NCBI RefSeq assembly: GCF_029813775.1
Contig: NZ_JARVKW010000040.1
Span: forward strand, 1-59,337
From: Streptomyces sp. DH24
GTDB lineage: Bacteria; Actinomycetota; Actinomycetes; Streptomycetales; Streptomycetaceae
Length of the DNA stretch: 59,337 nucleotides
Direction: 5' to 3'
Shown: positions 1 to 7,903 of the stretch, one piece after another
How positions within the stretch are numbered: position 1 is the first letter of the stretch
Layout: every line of letters starts with the position of its first letter
Program-made: the position numbers and the translations under genes
Notes under the pieces: generated by a model
The model's input: the letters and a program-made list of their open reading frames with translations, nothing else
What the model was told of the DNA's origin: nothing
The model's database searches: none

Positions 1-1280
1 TCCTTGCCCCTGCCCTTGCCCTCGCCCCTCTCGCGCTTGCCCTTGCCGTACTCGTCCTCGTCCTCGCGGTCGTCGTCCTCATCGTCCTCGCCTCGTGAGG
101 CCGGCGACGGGACGGCGGACGTGGGCGTGGCGAAGGACGGCCTGGCAGAGGACGGCGTGGCGCTGGGGGATTCGGTCGCCGGGGCTGACGTGACGCTGGT
201 CGGGGTCGGCGACGCCGGTGGTACGGGGCTCTTGTCGCCGGAGTTCAACGACGCGCCGACAGTGGCGGCACCGGCGAACAGGACGACGGCAGCCGTGCCC
301 AGTACCGCCCTGGAGGCCGGCATGACGCGGCCGCGTGCCCTGGACCGGGCGCGGGCCGGGGGAGGGCTCGCCGAGGGGAGCGGCAACGACGCGGTGGCGG
401 ACGGGGGCGCGGGTGCGGCTGCGGCACCGACCGGCTCCGCCGGGGAGACCGCCCACCGCCGGGCGTTGAGCCAGTCGGCCACCTCGTCGGCGGTGGGCCG
501 GTGCGCGGGGTCCTTGGACAGCAGACGCAGCACGTAGTCGGACAGCGGCTGGGGTATGCCGGGACGCAGCCGGTCCGGCGGCACCGGCACGGCGTCGACG
601 TGCTGCTGCACCACGGCCAGGGAGGTCGCGCCCTGGAACGGCGCCCGGCCGGTGAGGAGTTGGTACAGCACGCAGCCCAGCGAGTAGACGTCGGCCGCGG
701 GGCGGGCCGACCGGCCCAGGGCGCGTTCGGGCGCGAGGTAGTCGGCCGTTCCGACGATCTTGCCGGTGGCGGTGAGGGTGCGCTCGGCCTCGTCGGCGAA
801 GCGGGCGATCCCGAAGTCCGTGATCTTCGCGGTGCGTTCGACGGTGAGCATGATGTTGGCGGGCTTGATGTCCCGGTGGATCACGCCGTGCTGGTGCGCC
901 GCGGACAGACCGACGGCCACCTGCGCCACCAGGGCGGCCGCTTCCTCCGGAGGCAGCACACCGCGCATCGACCGCTCCTGCGCCAGGCTCCAGCCGTCGA
1001 TGCACTCCATCACCAGATACAACTGGTCGCCGTCGGAGCCGAAGTCGTACACGCCCACCACGTGCGGATGATTGAGGCGGGCCGCCGTCAGCGCCTCCAG
1101 CCGGAACCGCTCGGTGTCCGTCGCCTCCACGGTACGCAGCAGCTTGACCGCGACCCGGCGCCCGAGGATCTGGTCGGTGGCCCGCCACACCTCGCCCATC
1201 GAACCGCGTCCCAGCAGTTCGTCCAGTTGGTAGCGATCCGCCAACAGCACTTGCCCGCCCACCCCACATCGTTGCGACAC
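1..1280 (-). CDS. Membrane Ser/Thr protein kinase, 3' end outside window
   Basis: Eukaryotic-type protein kinase that phosphorylates Ser/Thr from the membrane. The N-terminal kinase domain covers about 260 residues: glycine loop GRGSMGEVW, ATP-binding lysine in VAVKLL, catalytic loop HRDIKPAN, DFGIARF and YLAPERALG. A Pro/Ala linker leads to one membrane segment (AVLGTAAVVLFAGAATVGA), then an outer S/T/P-rich stretch and a very acidic run (GEDDEDDDREDEDEYG) followed by Gly/Lys/Arg/Glu repeats that run off the window edge. No PASTA repeat is seen before the edge. The start is unsure: GTG at 1280, 1262 or 1250 all precede LLADRYQL and none has a strong ribosome site. The kinase assignment is firm; the substrate is unknown. 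Confidence 0.9.
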   Translation of the reverse strand, partial: MSQRCGVGGQVLLADRYQLDELLGRGSMGEVWRATDQILGRRVAVKLLRTVEATDTERFRLEALTAARLNHPHVVGVYDFGSDGDQLYLVMECIDGWSLAQERSMRGVLPPEEAAALVAQVAVGLSAAHQHGVIHRDIKPANIMLTVERTAKITDFGIARFADEAERTLTATGKIVGTADYLAPERALGRSARPAADVYSLGCVLYQLLTGRAPFQGATSLAVVQQHVDAVPVPPDRLRPGIPQPLSDYVLRLLSKDPAHRPTADEVADWLNARRWAVSPAEPVGAAAAPAPPSATASLPLPSASPPPARARSRARGRVMPASRAVLGTAAVVLFAGAATVGASLNSGDKSPVPPASPTPTSVTSAPATESPSATPSSARPSFATPTSAVPSPASRGEDDEDDDREDEDEYGKGKRERGEGKGRGK

Positions 1281-1468
1281 GAAGACACCGCACGGCCCCA
1301 AAATCCCATGGTGCGTTGTGATTTGGGGTACGGCAGGCCCAGGTTACCCGGCTCCCGCCGGCACCCGAGGCCCGTCCCCGTCGGAACCGCCGGGCGGGCA
1401 GGCGGGCGACGGGACGGGAGCGGCCTGCTCAGGACCCACTGCCTACAGCGCAATCCCCGGCAGGACTG

Positions 1469-2479
1469 TCACTCCTCGCCGGTCCCTTCCCCGGCCCCGA
1501 CGCCGGCGCGACCGTAGGTCCTGGCGAGGGCGCCGACGGTGTCGGCCATCGCCCTCCGGAGTTCGGCCGGCGCGACGACCTCGACGTCTGTGCCGAGCCG
1601 CAGCAGCTCGCCGCACGCGTGGTCGGTGCTCTCGGTGGGGATGACGGCCTCGACCCATCCGTCGTCCCCGACGGCGGTAGCGGTGGCGGCGACCGCCCGC
1701 ACCACCTCCGGGGGCATGTTGTCGGGCAGGCGTCGGCGCCCTCGCGGGGACAGGCGGATGGTGGCGGAGCCCGTGAAGCGGCGTGACGCGAAATCGGCGA
1801 GGTAGGAAGTCCAGTGGGCCGCCAGGTCGAAGCCCCGTGGCTGCTCGAAGCGCTCCTCGCCGAGCACCGCGTCGAGGACCTGGGCGACCCTGTACGTCCC
1901 GACTCCGCTCTCCGAGGCGGCCACTAGGTACCAGGTGCCGGATTTGAGCACCAGGCCGTAGGGGTGGAGGCGGCGCCGCACCTCCTGCGGCGCGCGCCAA
2001 CGCCGGTACCGCACGTCCACCGCACGCCGGGCGAGCACCGCGTCGACGAACAGGGACAGAAACGGCGTCTCCTCGGGGGCCCGGTACCAGCCGGGGGCGT
2101 CCAGGTGGAACACCGCGGCGGTCCGCGCCGCCGCCTCGCGCAGGCCCGTGGGCAGCGCGGCCAGCAGTTTCAGCCGCGCCGCCGTCACCTCCGCCGCGAG
2201 GCCCAGGTCGGCGGCGGGGCCGGGCAGTCCGGCGAAGAACAGTGCCCGTGCCTCGCCCTCGCTCATCCCGGTGAGGCGGGTGCGATAGCCGTCGAGCAGC
2301 TGATAACCGCCCCCGGGGCCGGGCTCCGCGCGAACCGGCACCCCGGCGGTCTGCAGACGGGTCACGTCGCGGTAGGCGGTCCGCACGGACACGCCGAGTT
2401 CGCCGGCGATCGCCCGTGCGGACATGCGGCCACGGGTCTGCAGCAACAGCAGCAGCGACAGCAGGCGTTCGGCGGACAT
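1469..2479 (-). CDS. YafY-type transcriptional regulator with HTH and WYL domains
   Basis: DNA-binding regulator of 336 residues. The N-terminal winged helix is DeoR/HTH_11-like (residues about 1-60; SARAIAGELGVSVRTAYRD), and the rest fits the WYL ligand-sensing region plus a WYL C-terminal extension. I start at the ATG of MSAERLLSLL; an upstream GTG would add 13 residues without homology. It is divergent from the NIPSNAP-like gene at 2675, the common arrangement in which a YafY regulator controls its neighbour. A TGACAG/CTGGCA palindrome lies about 25 bases upstream of its start and is the likely operator. The ligand is unknown. Confidence 0.88.
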   Translation of the reverse strand: MSAERLLSLLLLLQTRGRMSARAIAGELGVSVRTAYRDVTRLQTAGVPVRAEPGPGGGYQLLDGYRTRLTGMSEGEARALFFAGLPGPAADLGLAAEVTAARLKLLAALPTGLREAAARTAAVFHLDAPGWYRAPEETPFLSLFVDAVLARRAVDVRYRRWRAPQEVRRRLHPYGLVLKSGTWYLVAASESGVGTYRVAQVLDAVLGEERFEQPRGFDLAAHWTSYLADFASRRFTGSATIRLSPRGRRRLPDNMPPEVVRAVAATATAVGDDGWVEAVIPTESTDHACGELLRLGTDVEVVAPAELRRAMADTVGALARTYGRAGVGAGEGTGEE

Positions 2480-2502
2480 GGCCGCATTCTGCCCGGAAAC
2501 CC

Positions 2503-2517
2503 TGACAGCACCTGGCA
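2503..2517. promoter_or_regulatory. Palindrome TGACAG-CAC-CTGGCA, candidate WYL-regulator operator
   Basis: Inverted repeat TGnCAG-N3-CTGnCA just upstream of the YafY-type gene and inside the divergent promoter region. The same span contains a -35-like CTGACA (2502-2507) and a -10-like TAGCGT (2529-2534) for rightward transcription, although the 21-base spacing is long. Binding by the adjacent regulator is inferred from position. Confidence 0.5.
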
Positions 2518-2574
2518 CACGGTTCCTCTAGCGTCAGTGCGGGCCCGGCTCCCCCACAACGAGCCGGCGCCCAT

Positions 2575-2662
2575 TCCGGACCAGAGCACCGACATCTCCG
2601 TGCCAGAGCACTGAAACCTCCGTGCCGCAGCACTGAAACCTCCGTATCAGAGCGCCGACAAC
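2575..2662 (+). repeat. Four tandem 22-bp imperfect repeats before the NIPSNAP-like gene
   Basis: Units at 2575-2596, 2597-2618, 2619-2640 and 2641-2662. Each starts TCCG and contains a CAGAGCaC or GCAGCAC core; units 2 and 3 differ at a single position. The last unit runs into the ribosome binding site (AGGAG, 2663-2667) of the gene at 2675. The 22-bp period is about two helical turns. They could be stacked operator sites or a repeated RNA leader. Confidence 0.8.
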
Positions 2663-2674
2663 AGGAGTTCCGCC

Positions 2675-3412
2675 GTGTCGCCCACCGACCCCGCGCCCAG
2701 CCCCGCCGTGATCGAGCTTCGCCAGTACACGCTGCGGTCAGGGCGGCGTGACGAGCTGATCGACCTGTTCGACCGGGAGCTCGTCGAAACCCAGGAGGAG
2801 ACCGGGATGGTCGTCCTCGGCCAGTTCCGCGACCTCGACGATCCGGACCGCTTCGTCTGGCTGCGCGGATTCCCGGACATGGCCGTACGGCACCGCGCCC
2901 TGACGGCGTTCTACGGCGGACCCGTCTGGGCCGAGCACGGGCCCCGGGCCAACGCCACGATGGTCGACTCGGACGACGTCCTGCTGCTGCGGCCGATGTG
3001 GGCCGGGAGCGGTTTCACCGTCCGCCCGGCCGAACGGTCCCGGCCCGGCACTCCGGCACCGGACCGCTTCGTGTCCGTCACCGTCTGGTCCTTCCCTCCC
3101 GGAGACCCGGACGGCGAGGGACTGATCCGGGACGCTCTCCTCCCCGTGCTCCGCGAGACGGGGCCCGAGCCGCTCGCCGTCCTGACCACCGAAACAGCAC
3201 CCAACACCTTCGCCAGGCTGCCGGTCCGCACCGGGGAGAACGTGGTCGCGGTCCTCACCTCCTACCCCGACGAAAGCGCGCACCGCGGCCACCTGGCCGC
3301 GGTGCGGGCCCACCCGGTGGGGCGGGAGATCCTGTCGAGAGTCGAGAAGGAACAGGCGGCGTCCCCGCAGATCTTGAGGCTGGCACCGACGGGCCGTTCG
3401 CTCGTCAATTGA
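2675..3412 (+). CDS. NIPSNAP family protein
   Basis: Protein of 245 residues whose first ~100 residues match the NIPSNAP domain, a dimeric alpha/beta-barrel fold (IELRQYTLRSGRRDELIDLF, then WLRGFPDMAVRHRALTAFYGGPVWAEH). The second half may repeat the fold without clear motifs. It begins at a GTG 7 bases after AGGAG. Bacterial NIPSNAP proteins are usually cytoplasmic and of unknown or monooxygenase-like role, so I do not assign a reaction. It stands alone downstream of a block of 22-bp repeats and divergent from the WYL regulator, its probable controller. Confidence 0.85.
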   Translation: MSPTDPAPSPAVIELRQYTLRSGRRDELIDLFDRELVETQEETGMVVLGQFRDLDDPDRFVWLRGFPDMAVRHRALTAFYGGPVWAEHGPRANATMVDSDDVLLLRPMWAGSGFTVRPAERSRPGTPAPDRFVSVTVWSFPPGDPDGEGLIRDALLPVLRETGPEPLAVLTTETAPNTFARLPVRTGENVVAVLTSYPDESAHRGHLAAVRAHPVGREILSRVEKEQAASPQILRLAPTGRSLVN

Positions 3413-3659
3413 CCGCCGCGGCATCGGGCCCGTACGGGACGGGGATCGTGTTCGTCGGATGGTCGCGCTGACTCAGTGACACCAGGGTTTCGGCCAGGAA
3501 CGTGCGCGCAGGTTCAGGCCCGGCGCGGGGGCCGCTCCGGGTGCGGTGCAGTGTGGGGCGGGAATACCTCCGGCCCCTGCTGCCCGGGCACGGGCCGCCG
3601 GTCAGTGCCCGGGCACGGCGTGCCGCCGTCTGCCCGGGGTGCTCGGAACCCCGTCCCGC

Positions 3660-4319
3660 TCACGACCGCGCGGGCTTTCCGGCGAAGAAGGTGCCGACGG
3701 TCCTCTTCGTTCCTTCGCCGGGCTCCTGCACCAGGCGCGCGGTGACGGCGAGCCCGGCCCGGTCCAGCAGCCCGGCGATCCGGTCCGCCGGCAGCAGGTG
3801 GGACTCGTAGGACACGGGACGGCCGCCGTACGCCTGCGTCGGACGCAGGTGCTCGTCGTCCCCCACGTGGCCGGCCAGCATGAGATGGCCGCCGGGCGCC
3901 AGCGTGCGTCGGAACTCGGCGAACACGACCGGCAGCGACTCCGGCGGTGTGTGGTGGACGGAGTAGTAGGCCAGGATGCCGCCGAGTGCGTCGTCCCCGA
4001 CCGGCAGCGCGGTCATCGACCCCACCGCGAAGTCCAGGCCCGGGTACGCCTGCCGGGCCAGCTCGATCATCCTCGGGGACAGGTCGATGCCGACCGCGGA
4101 CACTCCCAGGTCCGCGAGATGCGCCGTGACCTTGCCGGGACCGCACCCCAGATCGGCGACCGGTCCGCGGTCGGCCGCCCGCACGGCCTCGGCGAACGCG
4201 GCCAGCATCGAGCGGGACAACGGGTCCAGCTCGGCAGGGGACTTGACGAATTCCGCGTAGGCGGCGGCGACGGTGTCGTACGACTCCCGGACCGCGGCGA
4301 GGTAGGAGGGCTCAGTCAC
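3660..4319 (-). CDS. Class I SAM-dependent methyltransferase
   Basis: Cytoplasmic methyltransferase of 219 residues. Motif I is VADLGCGPGKVTAHL, followed by VGIDLSPRMIELAR (acidic residue binding the SAM ribose) and a methyltransf_11/25-type core with YYSVHHTPPE and LAPGGHLMLAGHV. The GTG start gives VTEPSYLAAVRESYDTVAAAYAEF, the usual N-terminus for this family. It is leftward, separated by 77 bases from the VOC gene upstream on the same strand, and convergent with the NIPSNAP gene. The substrate cannot be read from the sequence. Confidence 0.88.
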   Translation of the reverse strand: MTEPSYLAAVRESYDTVAAAYAEFVKSPAELDPLSRSMLAAFAEAVRAADRGPVADLGCGPGKVTAHLADLGVSAVGIDLSPRMIELARQAYPGLDFAVGSMTALPVGDDALGGILAYYSVHHTPPESLPVVFAEFRRTLAPGGHLMLAGHVGDDEHLRPTQAYGGRPVSYESHLLPADRIAGLLDRAGLAVTARLVQEPGEGTKRTVGTFFAGKPARS

Positions 4320-4396
4320 GCGGGCGACTCTAGGGGAGCCCTGAGGGGGGAGAGCCCTGAGGGGGAGGGCTGGGGGACGCTCCGAGGGCCGGTGCC

Positions 4397-4783
4397 CTAC
4401 TCGCTGTGCACGATCTGGATCAGGTTGCCGCAGGTGTCGTCCAGCACGGCCGTGGTCACCGGGCCCATCTTCAACGGCTCCTGCGTGAACTGCACCCCGA
4501 GCGCGCGCAGCCGGTCGAACTCCGCGTGCACGTCGTCCACGGCGAACGAGGTGGCCGGGATGCCGTCCTGGAGCAGCGCCGTCTTGTACGGCTGCACCGC
4601 GGGGTGGCCGGAGGGTTCCAGCAGCAGTTCGGTCCCGTCGGGGTCCTCGGGCGAGACCACGGTCAGCCACCGGTCCTCGCCCAACGGGACGTCGTGCTTC
4701 TTCACGAAGCCCAGCACGTCGGTGTAGAAGCGCAGGGCCTTCTCCTGGTCGTCGACGAAGACGCTGGACAGATGGATCTTCAT
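4397..4783 (-). CDS. VOC (glyoxalase/bleomycin-resistance) family protein
   Basis: Small metalloenzyme-fold protein of 128 residues starting MKIHLSSVFVDDQEKALRFY. It has the paired beta-alpha-beta-beta-beta modules of the vicinal oxygen chelate superfamily and ends LDDTCGNLIQIVHSE, the usual metal-proximal C-terminal strand. Its ATG overlaps the ArsR stop by 4 bases, so the two are translationally coupled and surely co-expressed. Members of this subgroup act on or bind small electrophiles or antibiotics; the substrate here is unknown. Confidence 0.88.
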   Translation of the reverse strand: MKIHLSSVFVDDQEKALRFYTDVLGFVKKHDVPLGEDRWLTVVSPEDPDGTELLLEPSGHPAVQPYKTALLQDGIPATSFAVDDVHAEFDRLRALGVQFTQEPLKMGPVTTAVLDDTCGNLIQIVHSE

Positions 4784-5073
4784 GGGGTGCTCTCCGGTCT
4801 CTTGGGCCTGAGCCATCTGGTCGCGATGCGCTCAAGGGGTTCGGTGTTCAGGTCGTGGAACTTGTAGCGGCCCTGGCGTCGCGACGTGACCAGGCCCGCG
4901 GCTTCCAGTACGGCCAGGTGCTGGCTGATCCCCTGGCGGGACAGCCCCAGGCCGTGCTTCGTCGCCAGCCGGGTGCAGATCTCGAACAGGGTCTGGCCGT
5001 CCCGTTCCACCAGCTCGTCAAGGATGCGCCGCCGGGTGGGGTCGGCCAGGGCCTTGAAGACATCTTCCGCCAT
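4780..5073 (-). CDS. ArsR-family winged-helix repressor
   Basis: Regulator of 97 residues beginning MAEDVFKALADPTRRRILDEL, with the typical winged HTH (LSRQGISQHLAVLEAAGLVTSRRQGRYKFHDL). No ArsR metal-binding cysteine motif (CVC) is visible, so it is unlikely to sense arsenic or heavy metals. It is the first gene of a two-gene unit with the VOC protein. The ATG at 5073 lies 7 bases after a -10-like TATGGT on the minus strand, so the message may be leaderless; an ATG at 5085 is the alternative. A perfect 10-bp inverted repeat over the promoter suggests self-repression. Confidence 0.88.
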   Translation of the reverse strand: MAEDVFKALADPTRRRILDELVERDGQTLFEICTRLATKHGLGLSRQGISQHLAVLEAAGLVTSRRQGRYKFHDLNTEPLERIATRWLRPKRPESTP

Positions 5074-5083
5074 GCCCACCACC

Positions 5084-5107
5084 ATAGGCAAGTATTGACT
5101 TGCCTAT
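5084..5107. promoter_or_regulatory. Perfect palindromic operator at the arsR-type promoter
   Basis: Arms ATAGGCAAGT (5084-5093) and ACTTGCCTAT (5098-5107) are exact reverse complements separated by ATTG. On the minus strand TTGATA and TATGGT are placed as -35 and -10 with an 18-base spacer, and the palindrome fills that spacer, so a bound ArsR dimer would block RNA polymerase. Confidence 0.8.
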
Positions 5108-5417
5108 CAAGGCCCGCGCTCACGCAGGGGTGCCGCCGCCAGGATCGCCGTCGGCGACGGCGCAGTGACGGTGTCCGCTGCGATGAGTTCCGGCCGGGCC
5201 GGGAGTCTGTCCCGGTGACCGCCGCAGAGCGCGCCGTACGACGCCGCCCGGCACGAGACCCCGGAGGACACCATGGCGACCACGCCGGACGAACCGACCA
5301 CCGCGCTGCCCGGCCGGCCGCCCCGTGCCGCAGTGGTCCCGCCCCGGCGCGACCCCCGTGGACACCCTCGGCCGGCACGGCCGCCACCACTGACGCGCGT
5401 CGGCGACGGTGTCGGCG
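5108..5417. other. Gene-poor stretch upstream of the ArsR operon
   Basis: No convincing gene. A short rightward frame from ATG 5273 has a good ribosome site (GGAGG about 7 bases before), but its protein is Arg/Pro-rich and runs into the end of the acetyltransferase on the other strand. It may be a decayed gene 5' end. Confidence 0.4.
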
Positions 5418-6068
5418 TCAGGTGCGCCGAGTGTCCGGAGCGACGGCTTCCAGCTCCGCGACGCTGCCCGACATGATCGTCCGCACGTGCTCGGTGATGT
5501 GCCGCAGCGGCCAGTCCCACCAGGCGAGGGCCAGCAGCCGGGACACGTCCTCGTCGCTGTAGCGGGTGCGCAGGAGGCGGGCCGGGTTGCCACCGACGAT
5601 CCCGTAGTCGGGCACGTCCGAGGTGACCACGGAGCCGGAACCGACGATCGCGCCGTGCCCGATCCGCACGCCCGGCATCACCGTCACGCCGTAACCGAGC
5701 CACACGTCGTTGCCGACGACCGTGTCCCCGCGGTTCGGCAGGCCGGTGAGCAGGTCGAAGTGTTCGGACCAGGAGCCGCCCATGGTGGGAAAGGGGAAGG
5801 TCGACGGGCCGTCCATGCGGTGGTTGGCGCCGTTCATCAGGAAGCGCACGCCCGTGCCCAGCGCACAGAACCGGCCGATGACCAGCTTCTCCGGCCCGTA
5901 GTGGTAGAGCACGTTGCGTGTCTCGAACGCGGTCGGGTCGTCGGGGTCGTCGTAGTACGAGAACTCCCCGACCTCGATGAGCGGGGACCGCACCAGTGGC
6001 CTGAGCAGCACCACGCGGGGCTGGTCGGGCATCGGACGGAGCACGGTCGGGTCGGCAGGCACAGGCAT
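5418..6068 (-). CDS. CatB/Vat-like xenobiotic acetyltransferase (left-handed beta-helix)
   Basis: Hexapeptide-repeat acetyltransferase of 216 residues. Features shared with type B chloramphenicol and streptogramin A acetyltransferases include EVGEFSYYDDPDDPTAFE near residue 33, the active-site loop FLMNGANHRMDGPSTFPF carrying the catalytic His, and VVGNDVWLGYGVTVMPGVRIGHGAIVGSGSVVT with PDYGIVGGNPAR. These are acetyl-CoA-dependent trimeric enzymes that acetylate a hydroxyl of an antibiotic. Family membership is firm; true resistance activity is not shown by sequence alone. Confidence 0.9.
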   Translation of the reverse strand: MPVPADPTVLRPMPDQPRVVLLRPLVRSPLIEVGEFSYYDDPDDPTAFETRNVLYHYGPEKLVIGRFCALGTGVRFLMNGANHRMDGPSTFPFPTMGGSWSEHFDLLTGLPNRGDTVVGNDVWLGYGVTVMPGVRIGHGAIVGSGSVVTSDVPDYGIVGGNPARLLRTRYSDEDVSRLLALAWWDWPLRHITEHVRTIMSGSVAELEAVAPDTRRT

Positions 6069-6292
6069 GGCGGGCGATTCCTCGTGGATCGGTGTCGTGT
6101 CCGCTCATGATCACCGCACGGCGCGGGCGGGGGACACCGATTTGGCGGCGGGGACGCGTGGTGGCCACGGCGCGGGTTGGGCCGAACGGGCGGGGAAGCC
6201 GTCCACCTGCCGGGATGGACCCGCGGACACAGGGTAAGGGGGTGACATGAGAACCGGGCACCGAACCCGGTACGACCCGTGGAAGGAGTGTC

Positions 6293-6439
6293 ATGCCTGG
6301 TTTGATCCAACGAATCAAGCAGTTCGCGCGGAGTCCGCAGGGGCGGCGCACCATCGGCGAGGCGCGGCGTGCCGCGTCCGACCCCCGCCGCCGCGCCCAG
6401 GCCCAGCGGCTCCTCTCCCGTCTGCGCTCCCGCCGGTGA
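6293..6439 (+). CDS. Small highly basic protein, 48 residues
   Basis: Starts at ATG after GGAAGGAG (6281-6288) and reads MPGLIQRIKQFARSPQGRRT followed by an Arg/Ala-rich helix ending LLSRLRSRR. It has about 14 arginines and no membrane segment. The pattern F-x-x-SPQG-R near the N-terminus occurs in short conserved actinobacterial proteins of unknown role as I remember them. The charge suggests nucleic acid binding. It stands alone between a divergent acetyltransferase and the phosphotransferase gene, behind a small ACCGGG/CCCGGT inverted repeat at 6253-6271. Confidence 0.65.
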   Translation: MPGLIQRIKQFARSPQGRRTIGEARRAASDPRRRAQAQRLLSRLRSRR

Positions 6440-6567
6440 CGTTCGCCTCCGGCCCGGCCGGGTCCCCGGGGCGCGGTTGCTGAGCCTCGGGGGTTGCCGA
6501 AGCGGCACGGTTCCGGCACGCCCGCCCCGGAACCGGGCCGTGACCGTGCGGCGGCAACGTGGTCGGC

Positions 6568-7383
6568 ATGACGGCTGAGGGCGACGCCGAGGACGGCGAG
6601 GCGCTGGCCGGCGGCCTGCTGAACGCCGGGGCGGTCTTCCGCCGGGGCGCGCTGGTGGACCGCCCGGCGCCGCGCAACGCGCACGCCCTCCATGCCCACC
6701 TGCGCGCGCTGAGAGAGCGCGGCTTCGACGCGGCGCCCAGCCCTGTCCGCCTCACCGCCGACGGTCGTGAACAGCTGACCTTCATCCCCGGTGACGTGGC
6801 CCTGCCGCCGTTCCCGGACTGGGTGATGACGGACACCGCCCTCGCCTCCGTGGGCGGACTGCTGCGCCGTCTGCATGACGCCGGCGGCGCCGTCCCGGCC
6901 GGCTCCGGTGTCCCCTGGCCCCGGGACCTGGCCGATCCGGAGGGCGGCACGACGCTGTGCCACAACGACGTGTGTCCGGACAACGTCGTCTTCCGCGACG
7001 GCCGGGCCGCCGCCCTGATCGACTTCGACATGGCCGCCCCGGGCCGCCCCCTCTGGGACGTCGCCATGGCCGCCCGCTACTGGGTACCCATGCTCGACCC
7101 CGCTTCCGCGGCCGGCCTCTACCCCGCCGGACTGGACGCCCCCGCACGACTGCGGACTCTCGCCGACGGCTATGGTCTCTCGCCGCCCGAACGCGCCGAG
7201 TTGCCCGCGGTCGTGGAGCAGGCCACGGAAGTCTGCCGGGCGTTCGTGGCCGACCGTGTGGCCGGCGGTGACCCGGGTTACGTCCGGGCGCTGGCCGAGC
7301 GCGGAGGCTGGGAACGCTGGGACCGCGTGCAGGCCTGGCTCACGGCCCACCGGGAGACCTTCGCCGACGCCCTGCGGGACTGA
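6568..7383 (+). CDS. Aminoglycoside-phosphotransferase-fold kinase
   Basis: Protein of 271 residues with the APH catalytic signature HNDVCPDNVVF (catalytic Asp plus metal-binding Asn) and LIDFDMAAPG (second metal Asp, the DFG equivalent). The short N-lobe includes LTFIPGDVALPPFP. It probably transfers ATP phosphate to a small-molecule hydroxyl in the cytoplasm. The ATG at 6559 is possible; I prefer the ATG at 6568 (MTAEGD). Close relatives are mostly uncharacterised, so an aminoglycoside substrate should not be assumed. Monocistronic by position. Confidence 0.85.
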   Translation: MTAEGDAEDGEALAGGLLNAGAVFRRGALVDRPAPRNAHALHAHLRALRERGFDAAPSPVRLTADGREQLTFIPGDVALPPFPDWVMTDTALASVGGLLRRLHDAGGAVPAGSGVPWPRDLADPEGGTTLCHNDVCPDNVVFRDGRAAALIDFDMAAPGRPLWDVAMAARYWVPMLDPASAAGLYPAGLDAPARLRTLADGYGLSPPERAELPAVVEQATEVCRAFVADRVAGGDPGYVRALAERGGWERWDRVQAWLTAHRETFADALRD

Positions 7384-7903
7384 CCGGCCCGGGCCGCGGA
7401 ACGGGCCCCGTGACCGGGAGCCGACGCCCGCCTCCGGCACCGACGAGAACCACGGAGCGGCACCCCAGTCCTCCTCACCCCCCCTGTTCCGCGGGCGACT
7501 TGGCCAGTATCGTCTGTCATGAACACGCTCGGATTCTGTCTCGCCCGCGGATGACCAGTGAAGTGGAGTGGAGTGGTGCATGCGGCTTGTCGAGGTGCCG
7601 TGCGGCAACCACGCCGACGACCCGGACACGCTCCCGTGAGGCAGGATCGCGGCGCCCGCCGCTCGCGAGGCGAGCCCGGTCCGTCGCAGCGGCACCGCCG
7701 GGGCGGGAGGGCGCGCTCGCGGTCGGCCTGACCGTCGACCGGAAGTGCCTGTCCGGGTGCGCGACGCGGGCCGCCCCCGTCGAAGCCCTTCCGGTCCGCC
7801 CGCGACGGCCCTCTCCGAACCGACCGCGACATCAGCGGCACCCCGTCCCGAACCGGCAACCCCCTCTTGCCCGTCGGCAACCCCCCCGTTCTCAGGAGGT
7901 TTG
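7384..7903. other. 520-base region before the M23 peptidase gene
   Basis: No firm gene. A -10-like TATCGT sits at 7508-7513. A 19-codon frame from ATG 7580 (MRLVEVPCGNHADDPDTLP) follows a GGAGTGG ribosome-site-like run and could be a leader peptide or a decayed gene start. The remainder is Arg/Pro-rich in every frame. I found no riboswitch core I can recognise. Confidence 0.4.

Noticed and set aside
5107..7695. Open frame of 862 codons on the minus strand
   Set aside because: It runs across the acetyltransferase, the small basic gene and the phosphotransferase in the wrong frame; Arg/Pro/Gly-rich composition, no family. A high-GC artefact.
7410..7902. 164-codon plus-strand frame before the M23 gene
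   Set aside because: Arg/Pro/Ser-rich, no start context; overlaps the M23 promoter and ribosome site.
7384..7903. ydaO-type (c-di-AMP) riboswitch upstream of the cell-wall peptidase
   Set aside because: Looked for because such riboswitches precede wall hydrolases in actinobacteria, but none of the core conserved segments is visible.
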